DNA from: Aralia elata
Taxonomy: Eukaryota; Streptophyta; Magnoliopsida; Apiales; Araliaceae
Direction: 5' to 3'
DNA length: 64,000 nt
NCBI GenBank assembly: GCA_034770075.1
Contig: JAVJAP010000028.1
Coordinates: 62,001-126,000, forward strand
Shown here: positions 1 through 11,152 of the stretch, in pieces
How positions within the stretch are numbered: position 1 is the first letter of the stretch
Layout: each line of letters starts with the position of its first letter
Position numbers and translations under genes: made by a program
Notes under the pieces: generated by a model
What the model was told of the DNA's origin: nothing
Seen by the model: the letters and a program-made list of their open reading frames with translations, nothing else
Databases searched by the model: none

Positions 1-107
1 CGGTCTCGCTTCGAATGGTCGTCGTAATCACGGCGCGGAGGAGGAGGTGGAGGAGTTCTGCTGCGGTGGGGACTGTAGCTTCTGCTTCGCTCTCTGTATC
101 TCCCCAT
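1..107 (-). CDS. Serine/arginine-rich splicing factor, N-terminal part (cut by window edge)
   Basis: On the minus strand an ATG at 107-105 opens 35 codons without a stop up to the window edge. The peptide starts MGRYRERSRSYSPH, continues with an RS-rich stretch and a run of six prolines, then a charged RRDYDDHSKRD segment. This arginine/serine/proline leader is typical of the N-terminal extension that precedes the RRM in plant SC35-like (SCL) splicing factors, which bind pre-mRNA and help choose splice sites in the nucleus. The RRM itself lies outside the window, so the subfamily cannot be fixed. The GC-rich CpG-containing coding segment gives way upstream of the ATG to an AT-rich leader with two telo-boxes, as expected for a plant housekeeping gene. 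Another RS-rich protein is possible. Confidence 0.6.
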   Translation of the reverse strand, partial: MGRYRERSRSYSPHRSRTPPPPPPRRDYDDHSKRD

Positions 108-260
108 TCTTTCTCGTTTGATAGCGTCTTTGCTTTGTATACAAATTTGGGAACAAAACCCTAAAGTTGATGAACACGAAAAATGTTCGAAAGACGAAGA
201 GAGCTAAAACCCTAACATTTGAGTTTTACGGGAATGTTTTTAGCCTTATAAATAATGGAA
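108..260 (-). promoter_or_regulatory. 5' leader/promoter of the SR-type gene with two telo-boxes
   Basis: AAACCCTAA occurs at 156-164 and again at 207-215, 49 and 100 bases upstream of the ATG of the minus-strand SR gene. These match the plant telo-box, known from promoters and leaders of translation, ribosomal and RNA-processing genes. The sequence is directly visible; a regulatory role is inferred from its position. Confidence 0.45.
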
Positions 261-410
261 ATGAATTTTAACAAATTTTACCTTTTAAGGCATGAATTTA
301 TTTTTTTTATATCAATCAATGGGTTTCCATCCGTACCCATTTGTGACAACCGATTGTCATGGATACTATTTCAACAACCATGATTCTAACCGTTGATCGT
401 CATAATAAAA

Positions 411-486
411 GGTTCAGATTAAAAGCAATTTAATCTCTGTCGCTACAAAAGTTCAGATTAAAAGCAATTTAATCTCTGCCGCTACA
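411..486. repeat. Direct duplication, period 39 bp
   Basis: Positions 411-447 and 450-486 carry nearly the same 37-base block (core TTCAGATTAAAAGCAATTTA), differing at the first base and at one base of the distal GTCGCTACA/GCCGCTACA motif. It looks like a small slippage-type duplication. Confidence 0.8.
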
Positions 487-837
487 CCTTGTAGCGGCAG
501 TAATATTTTTTGTTGCGGCAACAGAAATTATCAAAAAGCTCTCCAATCCAACTTACTTGTCGCTAAAAGGTGTAGCGACAATGTGGAATATATATATGCA
601 GTCACTTTTGTACAAATCATTCTTTAACTTTACAGAGATAAGGTCTTTGTAAAAAAAAATAATCAGTGTCCCGTCTCATCCGTCCCATAACACTAGTCAT
701 TTGTGATTCACTTCCCTAATTGAGTAATTAATAGGATTAATTAATTGTTTTTAGTTCATGAATTAGCACTACACTTGATGAGAACCATGCTAGCTTAAAT
801 TTAGTAAATTAATTAATAGAAATGTTAGTTTTTATTT

Positions 838-918
838 TTTGATTAATACATATTGATTAATATTCATTTTAAAAAAATATTTTTCAAATTGTGTTAATTA
901 ATATGTATTAATTAATAT
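838..918. repeat. AT-rich inverted repeat
   Basis: A left arm near 840-868 (GATTAATACATATTGATTAA) is mirrored by a right arm near 890-918 (TTAATTAATATGTATTAATT) around an A/T spacer. It could be a decayed MITE; no target duplication was recognised. Confidence 0.45.
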
Positions 919-920
919 AG

Positions 921-1885
921 GCTTTCCGCGGACGCGTGGTCGTACGGCAGAATTCTCCCAGTGTTGTTATTTTTGAGGATTTCTAATGTAATTTGGAATA
1001 TTATTTCTTAGAGACTTGAGACTTTGACATATGAGTATAAATAGATTGTATTAGTCAAAGTGTAAGCACCTCCTCTTCATCTTCTACATTCAATTACAAA
1101 CTCTAGATTGAAGATTGAAGGCATGTCAGGCTAAGTTTTCTATTTCAGTTCTAAGGGATGTTGAATCTTCTTTATAATTAATGGTTTAATCGAGTATTCA
1201 TTATTTATCTCTTCTTGTATGAGATTTATTCTGATAATCTATTTTTAATTGATTGCATGTTATTTTATCTGATTGATTTGATATGGCCAGTTAAATTAAT
1301 CTGATTGATATCACCTGTTAGATTAAGATATAGTATTAAGCAAACGATATTATATCTGATCGTAAGTAGCAATTAGTGATGCATGATTGTGGACAAACTT
1401 TTGGGTATTGCTAAGATTATTATAAGACAAGTTAAATAATTCCTGATTGTGTGATTGTTGCTTGGAATAACTTAATTCTCTAATTCTTAATGTTGCTGTT
1501 ATATTAAATCTAGACTGATAGTTCTAGGTTATATGATAGTTAGGATCTACTAAGGCGATTGTTTCTTTAGATTTATAATTAAGGATAATTTCGGATAATT
1601 AGCGATTGCGGTTATCTGAGTTATTAATTTCATTGAAGGATAAATATTGTATAACTTGATTACTCCAATGATTGTAAAAAGGTGATACTGAACTGAAGAA
1701 CTGAAGTCTTTAATTCATTGATTATTCTTATTAAATATTTTCTGTCATTTTAGTTAATAAATTCAATTCAACCCCCCCTTAAACATTAGGATAAATATAA
1801 GACAATTCACTCTCTGTGGGATCGATCTTTGCTTATTGTTATACTCATTCTTGTGTTAGTAACGTAGAAGTAAGGTATTAATTTT
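921..1885. other. Probable LTR-like or transposon-derived sequence, no gene
   Basis: A short CpG-rich island (925-952) is followed by a TATA-like GAGTATAAATAG (about 1031), a pyrimidine-rich stretch, and near 1815-1830 the motif CTCTGTGGGATCGATC, which often sits near LTR or internal junctions of plant retroelements. No second copy was found in the window, so a solo LTR is only a suggestion. The segment ends where recognisable CACTA transposase coding begins. Confidence 0.3.
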
Positions 1886-3063
1886 GGAGTGTTAACGACA
1901 GCTCCCATGTGGACCGTAAATGACTTCCCGGCATTGGGAATGATCAATGGATGGTCGACTCACGGAAGCTTGTCACGTCCCGTGTGTATGGGGTCAGTTA
2001 AAGCTATGTGGCTGAAACATGGGGGAAATTAGTTTTTTTGCAACTTCCAGACAGTTTTTGCCGATTGAATATCGTTATAGAAGGATGACTAGACAATTCA
2101 ATCGAAAATCAGAGAAACGTCAAGTACTTGACTGTCTTTCTAGGACAATAATGTTGAGTTGGATTAGTCACTTGAATTTTTCACCTTCAAGGAAGAATCA
2201 TATATTAGAGCGAGAGTATGGGTATGGTAAGGTTCATAACTGGAGACATCGTTGTATGTTCTTTGAGCTGCCTTATTGGGCTACACTCTGCATCCGTCAT
2301 TGTTTAGATCTGATGCATACCGAAAAGAATGTATTTGAGAACATTTTTATACAGTGCTAGATGTTAGTGGTAGAACAAAGGACAACAACAAGTCGAGACT
2401 TGATTTGGTGGAAATGAACATTAGATAACATTTGTGGTTGTATAAAGAAGGCGGTAAGACGGTAACGCCTAAAGCTGATTATACTTTGACCAGGAAACAG
2501 TTAATATTGATATGTAATTGGATCAGTGGACTAAAGCTCCCAGATGGATATTCTTCAAATATAATAAGGTGTTGTAAAGTCGAAGAGCTTAAGTTTCAAG
2601 GTCTAAAAAGTCATTATTGTTATGTATTCATGCAGCAGTTGATCCCCGTGGTATTTATCAACTTGTTGCCGAAACATGTTGTTGAAGCACTGACAGAGCT
2701 TTCTAACTTCTTTAGAGATCTATGCTTGACGGAGCTCTAACTCAGAGCATAGATAAAATGGAGAGGCAAATAGTGGAAAAATTGAGCATGTTATAAATGA
2801 TCTTCCCTCCATCATTTTTTGATTCAATGGAGTATTTGCTTATTCACCTGTCATACGAAGCCAAGTTTGGTGCTCTCGTGCAATATAGATGGATGTATCC
2901 ATTTGAGAGGTAATGACATTAATATTTTTAATACGCTAAAATTTTCATTCTTGTTTTCTAAGGTATACATGCATATATAACACATAGGTATATGCGACGT
3001 CTAAAGCAAGATGTGAATAATAGAGCCCGTGTAGAGGGGTTAATTGCTGAAAGCAAAAGGTGA
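1886..3063 (+). pseudogene. CACTA (En/Spm) tnp2-like transposase, decayed fragment
   Basis: Conceptual translation in shifting frames gives the central tnp2 transposase blocks in the expected order: APMWTVNDFPALGM (1901 on), WSTHGSL and VKAMWLKHGG up to about 2019, FLPIEYRYRRMTRQFN (2019 on), ELPYWATLCIRHCLDLMHTEKNV (about 2260-2340), a KLPDGYSSNI block (2530-2570), GLKSHYCYVFMQQL (2600-2640) and the YRWMYPFER / MRRLKQDVNNRARVEG blocks at 2885-3050, separated by a probable intron (about 2911-2985). The reading frame shifts near 2019, is broken near 2358 and stops repeatedly after 2740, so the gene is dead. tnp2 encodes the catalytic transposase of CACTA elements. No CACTA-type termini were found at either end, so this is an internal fragment. 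Confidence 0.8.
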
Positions 3064-4160
3064 AAAATGAAAGAGTTATGACCAAAACAAAATTAGAATT
3101 TTTTAAATTAAAACAGTTATAACTTGAGTTCTATGACTCAGTTTGAGATTAAAATTTAGGTAAAAGTGTATTTTGATGTAAGGAAGATATTGTCCAAAAT
3201 TTGAAATTTTTGAACTTAATTTCGAATTATGAAGATTATTAGAAATTTTAACAAAAACGACTACAAAATAAATAGTAAATGTAATCAAAAACTTTTAGAA
3301 AATTCAAAGGAATTCTAAAATGAGTTTGTCTAGTCTGGTATAAAGGGTTTGACCAAAATAATTCGGCAAGTATGACTGGTGCAAGGTTCGGAGAATGGAA
3401 AAAATTAATAAAAGTTGTTTAAGTAAACAAAATCTGCGTAATAAAAATTTATGACGGATATAAGTTAAAACTAAGCCATGAGGCTTAAGTTTTCAAAAAA
3501 AATAAAGTTTGGAGTATTGAAATGTAAAAATAGATAGAAAGTGACCTTTAAAATAGGTTTAAAGGAGTAAATAATATTAAAATATAATTACGGGAAGTAA
3601 CTGGTAAAGATTAATATTATTATGAGGAAATTAATATGTTAATGAAAAATATTCTATAACATTGTAGCTGACTCAAAATTGAGTACGAAATAAGAATACG
3701 AGACTAAATAGCTAAGTCAGACAAGTTCTCTTGAATTCTTTAAATTCTTCGTAATGGGTGCCATGTATTTTGTCAATTGTTAAAATTGTACTCTAGAGAT
3801 ACGTGCATATTCTTGTAATATTTAAAGTAAAGAGTTGATGCCATTTGTTTCGGCTAAACTATGTCAACAAACTGTTCTTGTTTGAATGATTACTCTCAAA
3901 GCGTTTGAATTTCTATCAATTCCTTAAAGATAAGTTGAATGCTCCACGCAAAATTTTTCTTGGTGTGAATTCCTGATGGTATTAATTGAGTTGAACAACG
4001 CTATTATATAGGGGAGTGTCGGGCGAGCCGACCGTTACCATTGAATTATGGTGAGGAAGTGATTGAATCATTAACGCACTGTTAAAATACAATGTAGATA
4101 TGATGAAGTCATAGTATGGGGTATTATTAGGCTGATCATCTGATGATACTCTGAGGAAAG
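3064..4160. other. AT-rich spacer after the CACTA fragment, nothing recognised
   Basis: The stretch is purine-rich on the plus strand and free of long open frames. It may be degraded transposon sequence, but no family motif was recognised. Confidence 0.5.
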
Positions 4161-4340
4161 AGTTCACAGTCTTTGTGATTGCTGAACATAGTAAAGAGTT
4201 CACAGTCTTTGTGATTGCTGAATATAATAACGAGTTCGCAGTCTTTGTGATTGCTAAATATAGTAAATAGTTCGTAGTCTTTGTGATTGCTGAACTTGGT
4301 AAAGAGTTCGCAGTCTTTGTGATTATTGAACATTATAATC
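4161..4340. repeat. 36-bp minisatellite, five copies
   Basis: The anchor AGTT begins at 4161, 4197, 4233, 4269, 4305 and 4341, an exact 36-bp period. The unit contains AGTCTTTGTGATTGCTGAA, with one to several substitutions per copy. Because 36 is a multiple of three, the minus strand stays open and reads a 12-residue repeat of the type NHKDCELFTMFS. That frame has no gene context and is probably a by-product of the period. Confidence 0.92.
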
Positions 4341-4923
4341 AGTTCTTGATCCCTACGATCACTCGGTTATATCTCTAAAAATACTGAAATCAAAAGCTGG
4401 ATATTTTGTGATGTTACTGTTGTTTATTATAAGATTCTTTTTGATTTATCAGTTTTTACAATTATCTGTGATATTAATTCAATAGTTGAAATTTATACTT
4501 GTGCTTATGTTCTAAAATCTTTTAAACTTGTTGAGCAAATTTGTCGCTCACCCTTATATTCTATTTAAAATTTTCAAATAAGGTAGAAGGATCGGAAAGA
4601 TCCAGAGTTAAAGATAATAGAATAGTAAAGTCTGAGCATAGATAATATTGATGTAGCAAATTAGCTATGTTATATTAATTTTTGTAATGTTATAAGATAT
4701 ATTATAATGTAAATCAAGTATTAAATTGTGTAAGGAGCAGAGATGTAGAAATATGTAATTTCATTTGCGTGTAATTTATTGTAAACGAGCCTAATGTATA
4801 CTATAGGTTGGTGTTAGGAATGTTTAGGTTTGAGACCTGGGAAAGAATGAATGAATGTAGTTATTTCTTTTGGTGAGACATGTATTGAATGAATATAAAA
4901 AAATTACTTAAATATTAAGCAAG
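4341..4923. other. AT-rich spacer upstream of the Gypsy element
   Basis: No gene, RNA or repeat was recognised. The last five bases before the element (4924-4928, gtgat) are its target-site duplication. Confidence 0.6.
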
Positions 4924-4928
4924 GTGAT

Positions 4929-5374
4929 TGTTCGGATATAAATACTAACCGGCTTGATCGGGCTCCTTACATTGGGCTCGGCCCAAAAGCCCATCATGCT
5001 TAGTGGATTATAAGAGGACTTTTAGTCCGAAAAGGCTTGGGCCAGTATTCTAAGTCCTTATGGTTCCTTATTAAATAATATTTCCTTTGGATCAAGATAA
5101 TTGAATCCGGGTCTGATAAGGATTCTAGGCAGTACACTCCTAGTTGGAGTAGAAAGTAGTCAAGTGAATCCTATAAATACCCCAAAAAATAATGAAGGCA
5201 AGGTATGACAGTGTTTACCCTACTAAATATTTGACTTCCATCGTTGACATATCTTGAACCTGTTACTTACTCTTACACCGGAGGAGTCCACAAACGGCCC
5301 AAGCCGTTGGGACTTTTGTGCAGGTACCCGTTCGACGAGTTGATTGGACGCGCAGACAGAATCGGGCGTTAACA
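4929..5374 (+). repeat. 5' LTR of Gypsy element A
   Basis: 446 bp, TG...CA bounded. A TATA box (TATAAATA, 5172-5179) lies in the middle of the LTR, the expected place for the U3/R promoter. It aligns without gaps to the 3' LTR. Confidence 0.95.
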
Positions 5375-5392
5375 TTGGCGCTAGAAGGAGGA
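5375..5392 (+). other. Primer-binding-like site of element A
   Basis: TTGGCGCTAGAAGGAGGA directly follows the 5' LTR, where the tRNA primer-binding site sits. Two other LTR elements in this window have the same or a near-identical motif at the same place (50421 and 52012). The tRNA cannot be named without a tRNA set to compare with. Confidence 0.65.
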
Positions 5393-5446
5393 CCCTTTTA
5401 GTAGGAATCTCTGTTTTATAAACCAGAACAGATAGAACAGACTCAC

Positions 5447-7146
5447 ATGACAACTTCACGCTCACAGCGAAGCCATCATGATCAACAAGGACCGACCCAG
5501 TCTCGATCACGCCGTGAGACTGTGGTAGAAAGGGAGCAGCGCCTCCAGCAGATTCTTGACCGGAAAAAAGCTCTCGATCTCCAGCAAGAAGAGCTTGACA
5601 AGCAGTATATGGAACTGAATACGGCTGGGCAAAATCTGCTGAGCGAGAGAGGCTCGGCCTCCCGCTCAACAACCCACCGACGAAGAGATGACCGACCCCA
5701 TAGGCGGCATCGAGATGATGGTCCGGTTCGATCCGAATCCATCTATACCAGGGATTTAAGAAAGCGTGCCCGGTCACCATCAAGAAGAGACCATCGCGAA
5801 AGTTCCCGGCGAAGCCCTGGAAGGAGCCATACTGGAGAATTATCTCCCCGAGGACTGCAAACCAACCTTCCGGAACAAAGAAGCCTCGGGCTTCTCCTTT
5901 CACCAGGGATCTTGCCAACGCAAAGATTGATAAGAAGAATAAAGTCCCCTCAAACCTGGAGATGTACGACGAAACGGGAGACCCCCATGACCACACCTTC
6001 ACTTTCGAACAGGCCATGCTCTTTCATGGTCATAATGAGGCGGCCATGTGCCATCTATTCCTGTCCACCCTAAAGAAAACTGCTCGAGAATGGGTCATCT
6101 CCCTTCCTGCCGCATCCATAAGTTCATGGGATGATCTACAGGAGCAATTCCATACCCGCTTCGGTAGTAATAAAAGGCGTGCCAAGATGATCACGTCCCT
6201 TATGCAGGTTAAACAGAGGCCGAATGAGACGCTTCGACAGTATATTAAGAGATTCCGGGAAGCTGTATCTGAAGTCAACGATATAGATCCGAAGCAGGTT
6301 ATCCACTTCCTAACCATGGGATTGAACGTGGACAAGTCCAGCAGGTTGATCGAAGAGATTATTTCTAAGGCACCCGAGTCTCTTCCCGAAGCCTATGACA
6401 AGGTAGATAAGTTTGTTGAACTAGAAGAGGCGCTTGCTAACCTTCGGGGAACCTCGAAAAATACAGGTGATTTTCACCAGAGAGATCCCCGAGGTGACGA
6501 CGCCGATAAAAAATACAGCGAGAACAAAGGGAATGTCAAGAAAGATTTCCATGATAATCGGCAACGAAAAAATGGAGGCCCGAAGAAAAGAGGGAATCGG
6601 GATAATGACAAAGACTACACCCCTCTGACCTTGAACCGAGTTGTCATCATCAAGGAAATCAAGAATCAGCCTTTTTATGAAAAACCCCCGAAGATCCGAG
6701 TCTTCGCTAGATAAAAGAACGGAGATAGGTATTGTAATTACCATGAAGCCAAGGGGCACGACACTAAGGAGTGCTATCAGTTGAAGGATTTTTTGGAAAA
6801 GCAAGTACGGAATGGTAATTTAGACTGTTATGTTGCTGATCCGTATAAACCAAGTCCTTTTGATCGGATAGCACCACCACCATCTTCGGGGCCTGCCAAG
6901 GGAGTTGTAGATGTTATCTTTGGTGGACCGATATCGGCTTTGTCCAACAGAAAAAGAAAAGCCTTCGGTAGAGAAGTTCACCAATTGACCGGACAGTCTA
7001 AGGCCACCCCAACCGAGCCCATAACCTTCTCCGATGATGATTACCCCCCGGGAATAGTCATGTCGCATCAATATGCCCTTGTCATCACAACTCAAGTTGG
7101 AACCATGGATCTGAAGCGGATGTTGGTGAATAATGGGTTCGGTTGA
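5447..7146 (+). pseudogene. gag: Gag polyprotein of Gypsy element A, with frame breaks
   Basis: The ATG at 5447 opens a basic, coiled-coil-like N terminus (DRKKALDLQQEELDKQ) followed by an RS/RRD-rich stretch. Between roughly 5840 and 5870 the frame shifts. The next frame carries the conserved capsid-like retrotransposon gag domain (MYDETGDPHDHTFTFEQAM from 5962, then LRQYIKRFREAV and FLTMGL). A TAA at 6712-6714 interrupts the same frame, after which a zinc knuckle (CNYHEAKGHDTKEC, 6736-6777) is still readable. The frame ends at 7146 in the protease region because of a further shift around 7130. Gag would form the cytoplasmic particle that packages element RNA. The frameshift and the nonsense codon preclude a full-length product. 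Confidence 0.88.
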
Positions 7147-10100
7147 TGTACTGTATAGTCATGTGTATAATCGGCTGGATCTGGGGGGAAGGAAGCTAGA
7201 GATCTGCAATGAGTCCCCATTATATGGCTTCGGAAACAACCCAGTCCGTATAGCAGGGACGATAGAGTTACCAGCGATCTTCGGCACGGCTCCCAAACAT
7301 GCCTCTATTATGATAAGATTTTATGTGGTCCAGGTGGAAAGCAACTACAACGCTATCCTGGGAAGGACAACTCTGTCAGCCCTGAAAACAGTCACCTCAA
7401 TCCCTCACCTGAAAATGAAATTCCCTACCGAGAATGGGATCGGTGAAGTTGTTGGAGACCAAGATCTATCCCGAAGGTGTTATCTTCAGACTATTCAGGC
7501 GACTTCCGTAGGGGTCAGTAAACAGAAAACCACAATGAAGATTGAACTAGAACCCTTTACGGAAGGAGGCTCGGAGCCGATAGCAACGCCTGCTGAAGAG
7601 ACTGAGGAGATACCACTGTTTCAGGAAGATAGCACAAAAACAATACAGATTGGTACCAGTTTGCAGGCGGACGTCCGAACCAAACTCATTGAATTAGTAA
7701 GAAAGTACTCAGATATTTTTGCATGGACGCCAGCTGATATGCCGGGGATAGATAGGAGTGTGGTCGAACATAAATTGAGCGTCAATCCTAATCACAAGCC
7801 CGTCAAACAGAAAAGGCGAAATATAGCTCCCGAGCGACAGAAGGTAATTGATGAAGAGATTGAAAAATTATTGGCTGCTAACTTTATTTATGAAATAACT
7901 TATCCAGAATGGCTCGCCAATGTGGTACTGGTGAAAAAGCATAACGGGAAGTGGAGGATGTGTGTGGACTACACAGATTTAAACAAGGCCTGTCCGAAAG
8001 ATTATTATCCTCTCCCGAATATCGATCAGTTAATCGATTCCACTTCGGGACACACTTTAATGAGCTTTCTGGATGCTTTCTCCTGGTATAATCAAATTGC
8101 CATGTACAAACCAGATATCCCGAAGACATCCTCCATCACACATCGAGCAATCTACGCCTACAAAGTCATGTCATTTGGTCTGATCAGTGCCGGGGCAACG
8201 TATCAACGGATGATGAACAGTGTATTCAGAGATCAGATTGGTAGGAACATGGAAGTCTACGCGGACGACATGATTGTTCGAAGCATGGGGGAGGACGATC
8301 ATCTGTCAGATCTCGACGAATGCTTTCAGAACGTCAGAATCCACAACATGAGACTTAACCCCGCCAAGTGCACTTTTGGCCTCGGGTCAGGAAAATTCTT
8401 GGGGTACATGGTAAACCGAAGAGGGATAGAGGCAAATCCCGAAAAGATATCGGCTATCCTCGAAATGCAGTCCCCAAAAAGTTTCAAAGACGTTCAAGGA
8501 TTAACTGGCAGACTCGCCGCTCTTCGGAGGTTCGTAGCCCGATCAGCAGAAAAATGTCTTCCCTTCTTCGAGACATTAAAAGGGGCTCAGAACCAGAAGA
8601 CATTTGTTTGGACGGAAGAGTGTCAGGAAGCCTTTGAACAAATTAAAAGATATATCTCCTCCCCTCCAATCCTCAGTAAAGCTCTCCCCAAGGAAGATCT
8701 ACAATTATATCTGTCGGCGACACAATTAGCGGTCGGGTCAGCTTTGATAAGGGAAGATTCGTAGGGTCAGAAGCCAGTTTACTATGTAAGCCATGCTCTT
8801 CGGGATGCAGAAACTAGATATCCAAACCTAGAGAAGTTGGCTTACGCTCTGATCATTTTCAGTTAGAAGCTTCGACATTATTTCCAGGGGAAGACAATCA
8901 TAGTACTCACAGATCAGCCTCTTCGGAAAGTGTTGTACAGACCTGAATCTTCGAGGAGACTAGCGGCATGGGCAGTAGAATTGAGTCAATTTAACATTGA
9001 TTTTCGCCCCAGGACGGCAATCAAGGCACAGGCCCTTGCCAACTTTATCGTTGAGTGTTCCTTCCCCGAAGATAAGGAAGCAGATCCGGTTAGAACATCT
9101 GACCCTTCATCTGAAGCAGATTCAGCTTGGACCCTATATGTTGACGGGTCTAGTATTGGGTCCCGAAGTGGAGCAGGAGTAATTCTTACCTCGCCCGAGG
9201 GATTCAGAGTGCAACAGTCTATCAGATTCGGGTTCACAGCTACCAACAATACCGTAGAGTATGAAGCGCTTATAGCAGGACTAAAGTTGGCCCGAAGTCT
9301 GGAAGTGAAGAATTTGGTTGTTTACTGTGATTCTCAGCTAGTGGTGAAACAGGTCCTGGGGGAATATGAGACCAGAGAAGCGCATCTTCAGGCTTATCTT
9401 CAGCTCGTGCAGACTCTCCTCACTCACTTTCCCAAGTTTCAAATTATCGGGATAGTTAGATCCGAGAATACGATGGCCGATGCACTTTCAAAGTTAGCAA
9501 CAACTGACCAGGGAGATTTGGAAGGATCAGTCTACTTGGAAAATTTGCAACAACCGAGCACAATGGTTTAAACAGTGATGGACATCGAATCCGAAGACTC
9601 CTGGATGACCCCTATACTCAAATTCCTGAAAAATGATGAGCTACCCGAAGATAGAGCATCGGCCCGGAGGATAAAGTTTAAATCTGCAAAATACTGTCTC
9701 ATTGAGGATAACTTATACAGAAAATCCTATTCCTCGCCCCTACTCCGATGCCTTAATCCGAGAGAATCTGATACGCACTTCGGGAAGTTCATGAAGGAAT
9801 ATGTGGAGATCATGTAGGAGCAAAGACACTGGCACACACGATTTTAAGACAAGGATATTTTTGGCTGACCATGCTTCAGGACGCCAAAGACTTCGTCAAA
9901 AAGTGTCATAAGTGTCAGCTGTTTGCCTCGGTACACCACCAATCTCCGGAAGAGCTTACACCCATACTATCTCCAATACCTTTTGCAGTTTGGGGAATAG
10001 ATCTCCTCGGACCACTTCCTCAGGGCAAAGGTCAGGTAAAGTTTGTGGTCGTGGCAATCGACTACTTTACTAAATGGGTTGAAGCCAAACCATTGGCCAA

Positions 10101-10833
10101 GATCACCGAGAAGACATGCCTTCAGTTTCTTAAAGAACAGGTGGTTTATCGGTTCGGCATTCCGAAGGTTCTAGTTTCGGATAATGGTCTTCAGTTTGTG
10201 GGGAAAGAATTCGAAGGTTTCTTGACAGAACTTCATATCCAACTTCGTCGAACCTCGGTAGCCCATCCTCAAGCGAATGGTCAAGTGGAAGTGACGAACA
10301 GGCTGCTGCTAAATGGTATCAAGTGAAGGCTTGAAAAAGCAAAAGGAGCCTGGCCCGAAGAGCTCCTGCATGTCCTCTGGGCTTACCGAACAACTCCTCG
10401 AACCACAACAGGCGAAACACCCTTCAAGCTCTCTTATGGGACCGAAGCCTTGATACCTGTTGAGATTGGGATATCCTCTTCCCGAGTCCAGAATTTTGAC
10501 GAAATTCTCAACAGCTAGGGGCTTCGGGATAATTTAGATCTGTTGGAAGAAGAGCGTGATGCTGCCGTTCTAAGACTAGCTACCTATCAACAACGTACAG
10601 CTCGACACTTTAACAAAAATGCCAAGAATAGAACGTTCAAGATAGGGGATTTGGTCCTTCGACAAGCAGAAGCATCTACGCATCGAGAAACTGGAAAATT
10701 AATGCCTACATGGGAAGGACCTTACAAGATTATCGAAGTACTGGGATCGGGAACCTATAGACTTCAGAGAATGGAGGGGCAGGATATACTAAACACACGG
10801 CATGCTGCTCGGCTCCGAAGATATTATCAGTAA
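7133..10833 (+). pseudogene. pol: Pol polyprotein of Gypsy element A (PR-RT-RH-second RH-INT), multiply broken
   Basis: Readable domains in order: the end of an aspartic protease (about 7133-7480); reverse transcriptase with KWRMCVDYTDLNKACPKD, FLDAFSWYNQI and the catalytic YADD box (8259-8270); a Gypsy-type RNase H (8690-9050); a second, archaeal-like RNase H starting LYVDGSSIGSRSGAG with conserved E, D and D positions (9140-9530); integrase with H-H/C-C zinc residues (9790-9915), and catalytic D, D and E at IDLLGPLP, VSDNG and NGQVEV; a C-terminal WEGPYKIIEV block ending at 10833. Lesions: TAG 8762-8764, TAG 8864-8866, TAA 9569-9571, a one-base frameshift near 9770, TGA 10324-10326 and TAG 10516-10518. 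The RT catalytic residues are intact although the frame is dead. The dual RNase H arrangement is known from the Tat lineage. Confidence 0.92.
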
Positions 10834-11152
10834 TTTTAAAGTCTTATGTACTTCGTTTCTCTTGAGGCTAGAATCTTAGCCGTTTATGTCATCTTTTCGA
10901 AATAAATGAGAACTCTTCCTATATTTTATCTTTGTGTTTACTGTTTCAACATACACTTTAAATACATCTGCTAACCTTATTGGCTGACGGCTTAAAAAGG
11001 TTAGTAGGGGGAGAAGACGTATAAGTAAACGATCTCACACATAGATAACGAGAGCTAACTCATGAGAAAAGATTGACTGAATATTATAAACACTAAAGTG
11101 TAAACACTTAATAAAAGAGTATGAATTACAGAATACAAATTCAAATTACAAA

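Larger units (their letters stand above)
261..920. other. AT-rich spacer, no gene seen
   Basis: No coding signal was found. The stretch holds a 39-bp-period direct duplication (411-486), several copies of a short 'tgtcgctaca'-like motif around 430-590 in both orientations, and an AT-only palindrome near 838-918. Confidence 0.6.

Noticed and set aside
4136..4333. Real repeat protein on the minus strand
   Set aside because: The frame exists only because the minisatellite period is a multiple of three; no promoter, homolog or extension was seen.
5223..6017. 264-codon minus-strand frame across the LTR and gag of element A
   Set aside because: It lies opposite the gag frame and the LTR end, has no family resemblance and is explained by GC-rich codon bias of gag.
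10543..10833. Chromodomain at the end of pol
   Set aside because: The C-terminal residues show only the general WEGPY integrase tail; no chromodomain motif follows before the stop at 10833.
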